23,391 nucleotides of DNA from NCBI GenBank assembly GCA_035547915.1, contig DASZTS010000103.1, forward strand, positions 1 to 23,391. The letters are read 5' to 3'. The position numbers and the translations under genes were made by a program. This DNA is from DASSFG01 sp035547915. Lineage in GTDB: Bacteria; Planctomycetota; Planctomycetia; Pirellulales; JAICIG01. This document shows positions 9,820 to 17,382 of the stretch, piece by piece. How positions within the stretch are numbered: the stretch's first letter is position 1; the number at the start of each line of letters is the position of its first letter. The notes under the pieces were generated by a model. It worked only from the letters and a program-made list of their open reading frames with translations. It did no database searches and had not been told where the DNA came from.

Positions 9820-10440
9820 ATGCGCGAGAAGAATAGCCGGTCGCACATCGCCTCGCCTAGCGCCGCTACCCCGCCGAACTTCGAGGCGAGCGCAGCAGTG
9901 TGCCGCCGTGCAATCGACCTGGGGATCGAAGTGGAGCGGAAGCAGTGGGAACTGGGAGAAGTGCTGCGCGAGATCCAAGAGAAGCAGCTTTGGAAGTCGA
10001 CAGGCAGCAAGAACTTCAGCGCATTCGTCGTGGACAGCGTGCGTGTCAGCCTGCGAACTGCGCAAGAGCTGATTCGCGTGCGCAAAGCGTGCGAAGCCGT
10101 GGGGCTCTCGAAACAGACGATTGACGAACTTGGATGGAGCAAACTTGCCATCGTCGCATCAAAACTAACCGGGTCGAACAAAGATCAGATCTTGGAGGAC
10201 ATTCGGCAAAAAAGCACCGCCCAGCTGCGCCAGATTTACGCTCAGAAAAGGCCGAAAGGTGCCGCGCCAGGCAACCGCGCCGCCCAGCTTCGGATCACCG
10301 ACACCATCGCCAAAGCCTTCTACTGTGCGGCGATCCAAACAGGTGTTCACGACCGGCAAACCAACCTGGAGCACATCTGCGCCGAGTTTCTTGCGAAGCC
10401 AATACTCTGGTCGCTGATTGGCGAGATAAATTGCAACTAA
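9820..10440 (+). CDS. Putative DNA-binding / regulatory protein, first gene of the plus-strand operon
   Basis: 206 residues, helical and basic. Residues about 35-115 carry a compact pattern (LGEVLREIQEKQLW, FSAFVVDSVRVSLRTAQELI) followed by LGWSKLAIVASKL, which reads like a helix-turn-helix of the sort seen in phage and plasmid regulators; I cannot name the family. A flexible basic linker (KRPKGAAPGNRAAQL) leads to a small C-terminal domain. The ATG has AAGGA (9808-9812) at 7 bases. It lies 100 bases before the spike operon on the same strand and may control it, perhaps through the palindrome upstream of its own start. That regulatory link is inference. Confidence 0.7.
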   Translation: MREKNSRSHIASPSAATPPNFEASAAVCRRAIDLGIEVERKQWELGEVLREIQEKQLWKSTGSKNFSAFVVDSVRVSLRTAQELIRVRKACEAVGLSKQTIDELGWSKLAIVASKLTGSNKDQILEDIRQKSTAQLRQIYAQKRPKGAAPGNRAAQLRITDTIAKAFYCAAIQTGVHDRQTNLEHICAEFLAKPILWSLIGEINCN

Positions 10441-10482
10441 AATTTCTGATTTCTTGCCGCCGCCTGCGTCCCGGCGCCTATG

Positions 10483-10499
10483 GAGCACGTCGTGTGCTC
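10483..10499. promoter_or_regulatory. Inverted repeat GAGCAC-N5-GTGCTC
   Basis: A perfect 6-bp dyad with a 5-base centre lies in the leader of the membrane-tethered gene at 10541. It could form a small mRNA hairpin or serve as an operator half-site pair. There is no T-run, so it is not a terminator. Confidence 0.3.
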
Positions 10500-10540
10500 G
10501 AAAACGCGAAGATAAATCAGATCAACCCAGGAAGAAAACA

Positions 10541-11116
10541 ATGGCCAAGAATCGAACGTGGCTGCTGCTCGCAGCCGGAACTGTAGTGTTGACAACCGCG
10601 TTTGCAGCCAAGCTTTTCGCCAGAAAGCAGGCGGCCGACGTAACCACGATGGAAGCCGAGGAACTCGAAAAGGTTCGCTCGAGCGTTGTCGAAGTCAAGA
10701 CGGCGCTGGCGCGGCAGCAAGCCGAAGTTCGAGCGTTCGTCCGGCTCTTCGGTCACGGCATCGTAAACGGCTTCGAGGTCAGCGTTGATCCTGGCACCCC
10801 GAATTTGAAGGTTTCGTCCGGACTTGCCCTGGATGCCAGCGGCCGGGTGATTGCCGTCAGCGAGGACCAGGTTCTTCGTAACGTGCCGGCAGGGTCGAGC
10901 TTCCTGCTGCTCGATCAGCCGGAATCTGCGGCGCAGGCCGAGCTTCTCATCGCCGACAGTTTGCCGAAGGGAGCACTCTGCCTTGCTCGCTTGGTGGGGG
11001 GCGAAAACCCCGCGCTGGCGGCACCCACGATCGACCCTACGTTCCGCACCGAGATCCAGGTGCCTAATGTACCGTTGACACCGACGGCCGCGGTCGCACT
11101 TCCGAAATCGAAGTAA
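10541..11116 (+). CDS. Membrane-tethered protein with tail-associated-type beta domain
   Basis: 191 residues from ATG 10541, chosen over an upstream in-frame ATG at 10454 because AGGAAG lies just before it and the protein then begins with a clean membrane anchor (TWLLLAAGTVVLTTAFA, about residues 5-24). A short coiled coil follows (about 30-58). From about 62 the sequence FGHGIVNGFEVSVDPG, then LKVSSGLALDASGRVI, matches a pattern I know from proteins encoded in phage-tail and contractile-injection loci (H-G-x-G-I-V-x-G ... V-S-x-G-L-A-L-D-x-x-G-R). This is recall of a motif, not a search result. It could be a periplasmic or inner-membrane part of the apparatus. Only two bases separate it from the next gene. 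Confidence 0.7.
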   Translation: MAKNRTWLLLAAGTVVLTTAFAAKLFARKQAADVTTMEAEELEKVRSSVVEVKTALARQQAEVRAFVRLFGHGIVNGFEVSVDPGTPNLKVSSGLALDASGRVIAVSEDQVLRNVPAGSSFLLLDQPESAAQAELLIADSLPKGALCLARLVGGENPALAAPTIDPTFRTEIQVPNVPLTPTAAVALPKSK

Positions 11117-11118
11117 TT

Positions 11119-11796
11119 ATGAAACCCTCGCCACTCGAAACGCCGCCGCCCGCGAATTACGCGTGGTGGGCCGCACTGCTGACCCAGCTCAGGCGATCGC
11201 TCGGCGAGGCCGGCGTCGACTGGCAAGTCGATCTGACGATGGATCCGCGCCCGCTCCCCTTGGGCCATGAGTGCGGCGCATTGGGGCCTGTGTTGCCTAC
11301 GGTGGTCGTCGTCTGCGACGTGCCGAGCAAGATGCTGCTTTCGCAGTGGAAGCAGGTGGGCCAACTCATCGACCAGGCGCGGCGCGATTGCCTGCCTGTC
11401 GGCCTGCAATTGCGCTACGTCGCTCGCATCACCACACGCTCGGGCCAAGAGCGCTGGGTCGTCCCGGCGCTCCTCGACCAAGCGCCGCGCTTCGACGAGG
11501 CGCTGTTGTTGCCGTTTTTCAATCACACGGGAGACAAAGACATGCTGGACTCCTTCGAGGACGACGAAACCGGCGGGATGATGATGACGTCAGACGCGAT
11601 TCTCTCTCAAGTCTTCGCGGGCGAGCAGCCTGAGCGTGCGCAGCTTGATAGCGCTCGCCGGCTTCTGCCGCCGGTGGTTACCCGCGACTTTCTGGTGGAA
11701 GTTGTCGTTTGCCTGCTGCGGCAGGCCGACGAAATCCGCCGGCTCGACGAACTGCTCAACCGCGGCCGATCATCTCGGTTCGGCAATGTCTCTTAA
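11119..11796 (+). CDS. Hypothetical protein of the spike operon
   Basis: 225 residues, no recognised family. It has an N-terminal helix (WWAALLTQLRRSLGEAG), a hydrophobic strand (PTVVVVCDV) near residue 60, and a mixed alpha/beta body. The C-terminus is charged and helical (QADEIRRLDELLNRG). No signal peptide or transmembrane helix is seen. The start follows the previous stop by two bases with only a weak ribosome binding site, which suggests translational coupling. Its last codons and stop form the first unit of a 17-bp tandem repeat. The conserved position between two membrane genes suggests a structural or assembly role; nothing more can be said. Confidence 0.65.
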   Translation: MKPSPLETPPPANYAWWAALLTQLRRSLGEAGVDWQVDLTMDPRPLPLGHECGALGPVLPTVVVVCDVPSKMLLSQWKQVGQLIDQARRDCLPVGLQLRYVARITTRSGQERWVVPALLDQAPRFDEALLLPFFNHTGDKDMLDSFEDDETGGMMMTSDAILSQVFAGEQPERAQLDSARRLLPPVVTRDFLVEVVVCLLRQADEIRRLDELLNRGRSSRFGNVS

Positions 11797-11830
11797 TCGG
11801 CAACGTCACTTAATCGGCAACGTCTCTTAA
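11780..11830 (+). repeat. Three tandem 17-bp repeats spanning a stop codon
   Basis: Units are TCGGCAATGTCTCTTAA (11780-11796), TCGGCAACGTCACTTAA (11797-11813) and TCGGCAACGTCTCTTAA (11814-11830). They differ by one or two bases. The first includes the last codons and TAA of the preceding gene. The array sits in the 80-base gap before the GTPase gene. Confidence 0.9.
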
Positions 11831-11876
11831 TTTGTATTCCCAGTGTGTTCAACTCATCTGATTACGAGGTGAAGCG

Positions 11877-13280
11877 ATGATCGAGGTAACAGGGGTTATT
11901 AACGGCGGCGTCGGAGCCGGGAAAACGCTGACATTGGTGCAGTTGTACCGCTATGCCAGCAGGATTGGCCTCGGGTTGGGACGGCCCGCCAACGGCCGGC
12001 TGAAAGAGGCGATCGATAGAATCTACCACGGGCGCACGCCCCAACCGTCCCCCTTGTTAACTGACCCAACGATCGGGGCGCTCCCCTCACTCCGCGCGCC
12101 CGATTCGATGGTCGAACGTGCGGTGTTCGTTCGCTTGGGGTCGCACGCCCTGGCGGGGTGTGCCTACACCTTCGTCGCTCCGCCCGGCGAGGAACAATGC
12201 CAAGTTGTGGCGCATCGGAAGGGCATGCTCGACGACCTGACCCGGTCAGTTCACGGCCCCAACTCGTCGGTGGTGCTCCTCGAGTGCGTCGACGGCATCC
12301 GGGCCGATTTCGAGGTCGGCGCCGAGATTTTCCTCCGCATCATCGAAAAGCAAACCAAGGACTATCTGAAAATCCCCCACTTCGCCTCGACGGTGGGTCG
12401 CCATTCGGCCTTGGGCGCCGCTATTCGCTGCGCTAGCATGGTCTGTTTCGACCATGATCTCGACCAGATGGCGGCAGCGGCATCGCACTCCCCGTTCGAG
12501 CCGGACGATCAAATCGATCTGCAAACGAGGGAGCCAGCACGGGATGCTGACGAGACAGCCTCTTCAGCATCGGCTTATAGCTTTTTGGATGCGATTCCCA
12601 CCGACGCTCGGCTCGAGTACCGCCAGGGCGTTTACGTCGTCACTGGTGCGGACGAGCGAACCGAGGAGCGGGTGCTCAGCAGCCTGCGGGTCATCGCCCT
12701 GGCCCACTGCAAGAAGTACATCGAGAATGACTTGCCCATGTCGAAGGCCCGCCTAGCGGTCGCGCAACGGCGGTTGGTCATCTTCACGAAATGCGACTTG
12801 CATGAGCTCGTGGGGCTTGTGCCGCGGAACGCTTTGCGAGGTGTTTTGTCCGAGTTGACCAACGGACGTCCCCTGCATGGCGATGAGGTAGCCTATCTGA
12901 CAGTCACGTCCGTCGTGCTAAATCCACGCCCCGTGCTTAATTCGCCTGCCGCGCAACTTCGTGATTTGAACATCGACGTGCCCGCGGAGAGTGAGGCGAG
13001 CAAGATCGAATCGCTCCGCCCGTTGGTGGCAACGATGGACGCGCAAGCCACGCATCATCGCGAGCTTCGGAGCAGCCGTCTGCCGAAGGCGGTCGCCGCC
13101 GGGTTCGCCGCGCTGCCCTGGCTGTTTTTGGCAGCGCTGTTGCTTGTGGTGATGGTTTTGCCTTTCGGCAGTTTTTCCGGAGGCGCGTGGCGCCTGCTGG
13201 CAATCGTGCCCGTCGGTTTTGTTGCGCTCGTTGGCTATCGCTGGCTGAGCGCGCCTTCTTTGGCAGCGAGCCGGACGTGA
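11877..13280 (+). CDS. P-loop GTPase-like protein with C-terminal transmembrane hairpin
   Basis: 467 residues. The very N-terminus carries Walker A/G1 GGVGAGKT (residues 10-17). A hydrophobic strand ending LLECVDG is a possible G3/Walker B region. TKCD at 304-307 after LVIF fits the G4 guanine-specificity motif (N/T-K-x-D), so GTP is the likely nucleotide. A large insert (about 40-250) separates G1 from the later motifs, unlike small Ras-type GTPases. Two hydrophobic helices (about 412-431 and 440-457) at the C-terminus give a membrane hairpin with the NTPase in the cytoplasm. GAGGTGA at good spacing supports the start. In type VI systems TssM is also a membrane protein with an NTPase domain; the analogy here is functional and topological only, as I see no homology to TssM. 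Confidence 0.8.
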   Translation: MIEVTGVINGGVGAGKTLTLVQLYRYASRIGLGLGRPANGRLKEAIDRIYHGRTPQPSPLLTDPTIGALPSLRAPDSMVERAVFVRLGSHALAGCAYTFVAPPGEEQCQVVAHRKGMLDDLTRSVHGPNSSVVLLECVDGIRADFEVGAEIFLRIIEKQTKDYLKIPHFASTVGRHSALGAAIRCASMVCFDHDLDQMAAAASHSPFEPDDQIDLQTREPARDADETASSASAYSFLDAIPTDARLEYRQGVYVVTGADERTEERVLSSLRVIALAHCKKYIENDLPMSKARLAVAQRRLVIFTKCDLHELVGLVPRNALRGVLSELTNGRPLHGDEVAYLTVTSVVLNPRPVLNSPAAQLRDLNIDVPAESEASKIESLRPLVATMDAQATHHRELRSSRLPKAVAAGFAALPWLFLAALLLVVMVLPFGSFSGGAWRLLAIVPVGFVALVGYRWLSAPSLAASRT

Positions 13281-13361
13281 GTTTCGCCTCGGAAGGTTGC
13301 CTTTTTCGCTCTTTAGCGTGACCAGCGAATGATACCGGCCCACCATTGAGGACAGGCACTT

Positions 13362-14018
13362 ATGCGCGATCACCGGCTGGAATTGGAGTTCGAACGACTG
13401 GCCAACTCTCCGGCCCGGCAGCAGACGTTCGGCAGCGTCTCAGCCGACCGCTTCAGCCCGCAAATGCCGCCTGAGGAACTTGCCTGGCTCGACGAGGCGC
13501 AGCGGTTGACGGTGCAAGACCAGGTGCGCACTGGCAAGCAGCCCTTTGCGCTCTTTGTGGCGCGGTCGCATTTGCTTTACTTCCAGCACGTCGCGGCGGG
13601 CAATCGTTCTGCTGCCGGCGAGCGACATGGTTACACCCTGCGGGCGATCAAACTGGCTGCCGATAGCCCCTTAGCAGCTCCGCGGACAAGGCCGTCGCGC
13701 CCATATGGCTGGGCCCTGTTCGTCGTCCTGACCCTGGCCGCGCTAGCGGGGCTGGTGGTCCATGGCGCAGTGCTGCACGAGCAATTGAGTGAACTGAAGT
13801 GGCGCTTGTGCTCTGTCGAATCTTCGATCGATCGGCACGGCAACGGTCTGTCGCTTAGCGACCCCGCCTGGAGTAGCGGGGCCACGCCGCCAACGCAGAG
13901 TCACGCCCCCGCCCAAATTAAACCCGCTGGGCCGTCGGTCGGGCGCCTAATAGATTCGGGCGGCAAACCAGTTTGCCCACTCGAAGAGTTTTATCCCCAA
14001 ACCCAAGAGGTGAAATGA
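13362..14018 (+). CDS. Single-pass membrane protein of the spike operon
   Basis: 218 residues. A cytoplasmic-looking N-terminal domain of about 110 residues (DEAQRLTVQDQVRTGKQPFA) is followed by a transmembrane helix near 115-135 (WALFVVLTLAALAGLVVHGA). The remaining 80 or so residues are Pro- and Ser-rich and probably disordered. No family is recognised. GAGGA lies 9 bases before the ATG. The stop abuts the next start directly. With the preceding GTPase it is a candidate for a membrane anchoring subcomplex; this is inference from topology and order. Confidence 0.65.
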   Translation: MRDHRLELEFERLANSPARQQTFGSVSADRFSPQMPPEELAWLDEAQRLTVQDQVRTGKQPFALFVARSHLLYFQHVAAGNRSAAGERHGYTLRAIKLAADSPLAAPRTRPSRPYGWALFVVLTLAALAGLVVHGAVLHEQLSELKWRLCSVESSIDRHGNGLSLSDPAWSSGATPPTQSHAPAQIKPAGPSVGRLIDSGGKPVCPLEEFYPQTQEVK

Positions 14019-14762
14019 ATGTTGGTCAAAATCAAGCGTTTTTTCAATAACCCGGCGCCGCCGCCCCCAGAGAACGATCACTTGGGCCGCATTACGATCT
14101 TTTCGAGGCTGGCTCAGACAATGGCCGAGTGCTTGAAGCCGGCTGCTCGCGAACCGACCACATCGGGTGACGGATTGGAAATTGTGCCAGCGCCGTCCTC
14201 GGCGGCGCTCGCGCAATGGTTGCGCCTGAGCGGCGCCTACGAGCCGCGCGATGCGCCGGACGCGACCTATGCCGAGGTGCTCGGCAAGAAACCCGACGTC
14301 CAGGTGTTCCCGCTCTATCGAGACTGCCGGGCCGACGGCGATTTATCGCGCAACACCAGCGACGACCGGCTGACCGAGCTCGGTGAGCCTGTCGCGGCTT
14401 CCGGCGAACTGGGCGCGCTAATTTCGCTGCGGGTCGCCGCGGCTACAGCGCTTTCGATCTCGCTAAAGCCGGACTCGGAATTCGCCAAGTTGGATTACGG
14501 TCAAGCGACGAAAATCATCGACGCCGAAATCAATAGGCTCAACAAAGATTTGATCGCCACCCGTCAGAAGGTAAAGACACTGGTGGAGCGCCGAATTGGC
14601 GTGATCGATGCCCGCCTGGACGAGCTGCACGCCAGCAGGAGCTCTGCCCACAGCGTCATGCTCGACGATACCGTGCTCGAACTGATCGACTCCGAGGACA
14701 CGCTCGCCCGGCTCGAGGCACTCCAGATACAGCCGGCCAAACTCATGGCCGTCACCAGCTAA
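14019..14762 (+). CDS. Hypothetical coiled-coil protein
   Basis: 247 residues without a known family. The first 20 residues are basic and proline-rich (KIKRFFNNPAPPPPEN). The middle is a mixed region. Residues about 155-210 form a long amphipathic, probably coiled-coil helix (DAEINRLNKDLIATRQKVK, then ERRIGVIDARLDELH). The start ATG follows the upstream TGA with no gap and uses AAGAGGTGA within the upstream gene as its ribosome binding site, so the pair is coupled. No membrane segment. It could be an adaptor between the membrane proteins and the structural proteins encoded downstream. Confidence 0.65.
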   Translation: MLVKIKRFFNNPAPPPPENDHLGRITIFSRLAQTMAECLKPAAREPTTSGDGLEIVPAPSSAALAQWLRLSGAYEPRDAPDATYAEVLGKKPDVQVFPLYRDCRADGDLSRNTSDDRLTELGEPVAASGELGALISLRVAAATALSISLKPDSEFAKLDYGQATKIIDAEINRLNKDLIATRQKVKTLVERRIGVIDARLDELHASRSSAHSVMLDDTVLELIDSEDTLARLEALQIQPAKLMAVTS

Positions 14763-14794
14763 TTCATCATCGCAAAACGCAAGGAACATCCAAT

Positions 14795-16216
14795 ATGATG
14801 CACCAGATTTTCTCGCGGCGTAAGCCGGCCGTTCGACCCGCCGTCGCCCCGTCGTCTAGCGACTCAGATTTTCTCAAGGGGCTCACCGACCGGCCGACGG
14901 AACCGGTTTCCCAGGCGACTCCCAAATATGCGATCGATTTCCCGTCGCAATCGAGCACGGCAAGTGAGGCGGTCAAGAGCGCGCTCGCACGAGCCATAGA
15001 TCCGCAGTCGCTGCTCGACCTCGAGTACCGGCTGATGATTCGAAAGGCGCAACTCGAGACCATCCAGCGGCTGCTTGCAAGCCCGGAGGTCTCGGCCGAT
15101 CAAAAAATCAACGCCCCGGCGTTCAAAAAAGCGGCTGCCACGCTGGAGGATAAAGCCGATAAGCTGTACCGTCGCGAACTGGATGGTGTGCGGGCAGAGT
15201 TGGCACCCCTGCTCACCGAAGTACAGTGGCTGGATACGTTTTATATCCAGGCCGCCATCCCGCAATCCGCGGAAGGCATTCGCTCGCGGCTCAACGTTTG
15301 CTCCGTTCCGCTTCAAACCGCCATAAACTATTCCACATTCGGCCGCACCGTTTACGGACCCATGGCTTCGGCCGGGCCCGTTCACCTCCTGTGGCATGGC
15401 GTGTGGGTCACCAGCGAACCCGTTGGCGAACCCGATACGGTGGCGGCCATCAGTGCTCCCGCCCTGGCTCATGGAGCAGCGGTTGTCACGCCACTGCTGC
15501 CGGGAGTTGCCGCCAGCGACGTGTGCCGGGACAAGCCGGGCTTCGAGAACGTGCTCCTGGTCGACGCCCCGATCAATTCGGTCGTCGACGGACGAACCAC
15601 GATCGTCAACGGCTCCGCGGTCCTCGCGGGCATGGTCGTCCACCTCGTGCTGGTCAACGAGGAAACGGGGCTGGGCACGCCGGTCGGAGGTGCGGACCAA
15701 ACGCACACCGTTAGCGCGCGGATCGCTGGCATCGATACGTCTCCGCTAGCCGACGACTGCGGGCTCCAGTATCGCCCTATCACGGGTCAGATCTACGTCG
15801 GTTCGTCTACAACCGACCCCCGTACGCTTGTCACATCGCTTTATTGTATTCAGGGGAGCGGCACGGCACGGGGCACCGTCCCCGAGCTGCAAGGGCATAC
15901 GCTTCTGGCGATGAATTTGCTCCAGGCCCGGCTGAAAGTCATGTCGCCCCTGGTGGCCAACAACCTGCCAGAGGTCGAGAACCGACTGCGAGACGAGCTC
16001 GTTTCCAGGAACGATCCGAAGAAGCCGTTTTCCTTCCTATCGCTGTCGCTCGATACCACGAGCGAAGAGGCCAGGCAATTGACGATCCAGGGCGGAGTAA
16101 AGGTAGTTGTCAAAGTAATGCTCAAGGGTGTCCCGACCACGATCAGCTACGCGATCGTTCCGGTCCAAGACGACAATTTCAGCGTGCAACGGCTGTCGAA
16201 CCCGGAAGGCAAGTAG
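14795..16216 (+). CDS. Large structural-looking hypothetical protein
   Basis: 473 residues, family unknown. After a disordered Pro/Ser-rich N-terminus, residues about 60-150 are helical (LLDLEYRLMIRKAQLETIQR; ELDGVRAELAPLLTEVQWLD). From about 150 to the end the chain is beta-rich with a final alpha/beta segment (ARQLTIQGGVKVVVKVMLKG). AAGGAA precedes the tandem ATG ATG. I compared it mentally with the T6SS sheath TssC, which has similar length, and did not find its motifs. Its size and position before the two small proteins and the spike leave it as a candidate for a major shell, tube-associated or adaptor protein. A 172-base gap without a gene or clear hairpin follows. Confidence 0.6.
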   Translation: MMHQIFSRRKPAVRPAVAPSSSDSDFLKGLTDRPTEPVSQATPKYAIDFPSQSSTASEAVKSALARAIDPQSLLDLEYRLMIRKAQLETIQRLLASPEVSADQKINAPAFKKAAATLEDKADKLYRRELDGVRAELAPLLTEVQWLDTFYIQAAIPQSAEGIRSRLNVCSVPLQTAINYSTFGRTVYGPMASAGPVHLLWHGVWVTSEPVGEPDTVAAISAPALAHGAAVVTPLLPGVAASDVCRDKPGFENVLLVDAPINSVVDGRTTIVNGSAVLAGMVVHLVLVNEETGLGTPVGGADQTHTVSARIAGIDTSPLADDCGLQYRPITGQIYVGSSTTDPRTLVTSLYCIQGSGTARGTVPELQGHTLLAMNLLQARLKVMSPLVANNLPEVENRLRDELVSRNDPKKPFSFLSLSLDTTSEEARQLTIQGGVKVVVKVMLKGVPTTISYAIVPVQDDNFSVQRLSNPEGK

Positions 16217-16388
16217 CCGTAAATCAGAGAATTTGATCCAACGCGCCAGGTCAGGAGCCTATTGCCAGAAGACAGCCGGCTCTAAGGCCTGCATTTACAA
16301 GCAAATGTGAAGCACCGATGAGGTGGCTACGTGTCGGACAGTTTCACGAACCTGCCAGAGACAAAACTCTCAAACGAAAGGAAATCAG

Positions 16389-16847
16389 ATGATTCGAGCA
16401 ACGGTTAACGAATCCCGGCCTTTTGTCGCTCAACTCGATGAAGAAGATCAACGATTCCAAGCCGGTCACGACAACACGACGCAGCAAAGCATCGTGGTGC
16501 GGTTTCAATGCCGCTTGGCCGCCGAACAGGAAGGGGGCGAAAAGTCCATCGACAACGTTCTGGACAACTGGTTTAGCGGAAAGGGTAACTGCGAGGTCGT
16601 GCCGGGCACTGTGGTTCTCGAATTCCTCGACGACCAGAACAACAACGCGCTGATAGGCACGCTGACCCTCATGGCTTGTCAGCTAGAAATGCTTTCAACG
16701 ACCACGACGCACCAGGCCGTTCAGGCAAGCGTCCGCGTCCGCTCGTTCAAATCTGAGTGGAAACCGGCGAGCGGCGCAGCGAGCATCGAGCAAAACTTGC
16801 ACGAGAAATTCAGCAACACCTTCCAGCGGGTAACCGGGAGCCCGTGA
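16389..16847 (+). CDS. Small beta-rich protein, candidate tube or tail-type subunit
   Basis: 152 residues from ATG 16389, which has AAAGGAA just upstream; an upstream in-frame ATG at 16323 lacks a ribosome binding site. The protein is Gln/Asn-rich with alternating hydrophobic strands (QQSIVVRFQCRLAA; TVVLEFLDDQNNNALIGTL; QASVRVRSFKSEW). Cysteines are few and no membrane segment is present. Length is close to that of Hcp or a phage tube protein, but no Hcp signature is recognisable. The neighbouring order (two small proteins, then spike) resembles tube-then-spike order in tail loci. The tube role is inference. Confidence 0.6.
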   Translation: MIRATVNESRPFVAQLDEEDQRFQAGHDNTTQQSIVVRFQCRLAAEQEGGEKSIDNVLDNWFSGKGNCEVVPGTVVLEFLDDQNNNALIGTLTLMACQLEMLSTTTTHQAVQASVRVRSFKSEWKPASGAASIEQNLHEKFSNTFQRVTGSP

Positions 16848-16885
16848 CAAGAAAGCTAACCCTTTTTCTTTGGAGGACAAAACGT

Positions 16886-17305
16886 ATGGAATACCGCTTT
16901 CATAACTTGCCGAACAAGAAGCCTGACATTTCGGAACAGGGAAACGATCTGATCTTTGCGCAATGCCAGCGTCGCAGCAACGGCAAGACCAGCGTGATCC
17001 ACTCGCTCACCAGGCCGCTGGCCGCCGACGGCGATCTCAAGTTGCACCGCGTCGCCGAATTAGCCGCGTCGTTCACTCACTTGAGTGACAAGAAACAAGA
17101 ATGGCCCCAGTTCACGGCCGTCCAGAAGCTGGCTAATGGCAACGAGTTCAAAATCGAAGCCAAGGGCATCCTGGTCCGCTCCGTGTCGCTTTTGCCGGGC
17201 GCGGCCGGCTTTCTTGAGCAGATCTCGTTCGAGATCATCGAGCAGGAGCGGCGGCGCAATCGCCAGGACGAGGTTAAGCTGACTGTGCCGACAGCGGCAC
17301 GCTAA
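16886..17305 (+). CDS. Small protein, second candidate tube subunit
   Basis: 139 residues from ATG 16886, fixed by GGAGG (16872-16876) at 9 bases, the best ribosome binding site in this operon. The chain is soluble and basic with beta-type segments (FKIEAKGILVRSVSLLPG; EQISFEIIEQE). No family recognised. The strong ribosome binding site and the GC-rich hairpin right after the stop suggest a product needed in many copies, as a tube protein would be. That is inference; sequence likeness to Hcp or gp19 was not seen. Confidence 0.6.
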   Translation: MEYRFHNLPNKKPDISEQGNDLIFAQCQRRSNGKTSVIHSLTRPLAADGDLKLHRVAELAASFTHLSDKKQEWPQFTAVQKLANGNEFKIEAKGILVRSVSLLPGAAGFLEQISFEIIEQERRRNRQDEVKLTVPTAAR

Positions 17306-17322
17306 AGAGCCAACGGCTTTCA

Positions 17323-17352
17323 CGCCGCCGCGCCCGAGCCGGCGCGGCGGCG
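17323..17352 (+). promoter_or_regulatory. 12-bp perfect GC hairpin between small-subunit and spike genes
   Basis: CGCCGCCGCGCC (17323-17334) and its exact complement (17341-17352) flank a 6-base loop. No T-run follows, so it is not a standard terminator. It could protect the 3' end of the upstream message or attenuate read-through, lowering spike expression relative to the small protein. Confidence 0.6.
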
Positions 17353-17382
17353 GGCAGATTGCCGACACTCGGGAGATGTAAC

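Noticed and set aside
14864..15706. 280-codon minus-strand ORF
   Set aside because: Antisense to the 473-residue operon gene; Arg-rich shadow composition and no ribosome binding site in context.
14795..16216. 473-residue protein as the T6SS sheath TssC
   Set aside because: Length fits, but none of the TssC motifs I know are visible; kept as unknown.
16886..17305. 139-residue protein as canonical Hcp
   Set aside because: Hcp's characteristic N-terminal and GKxxxxDL/SxxxxxxC patterns are absent.
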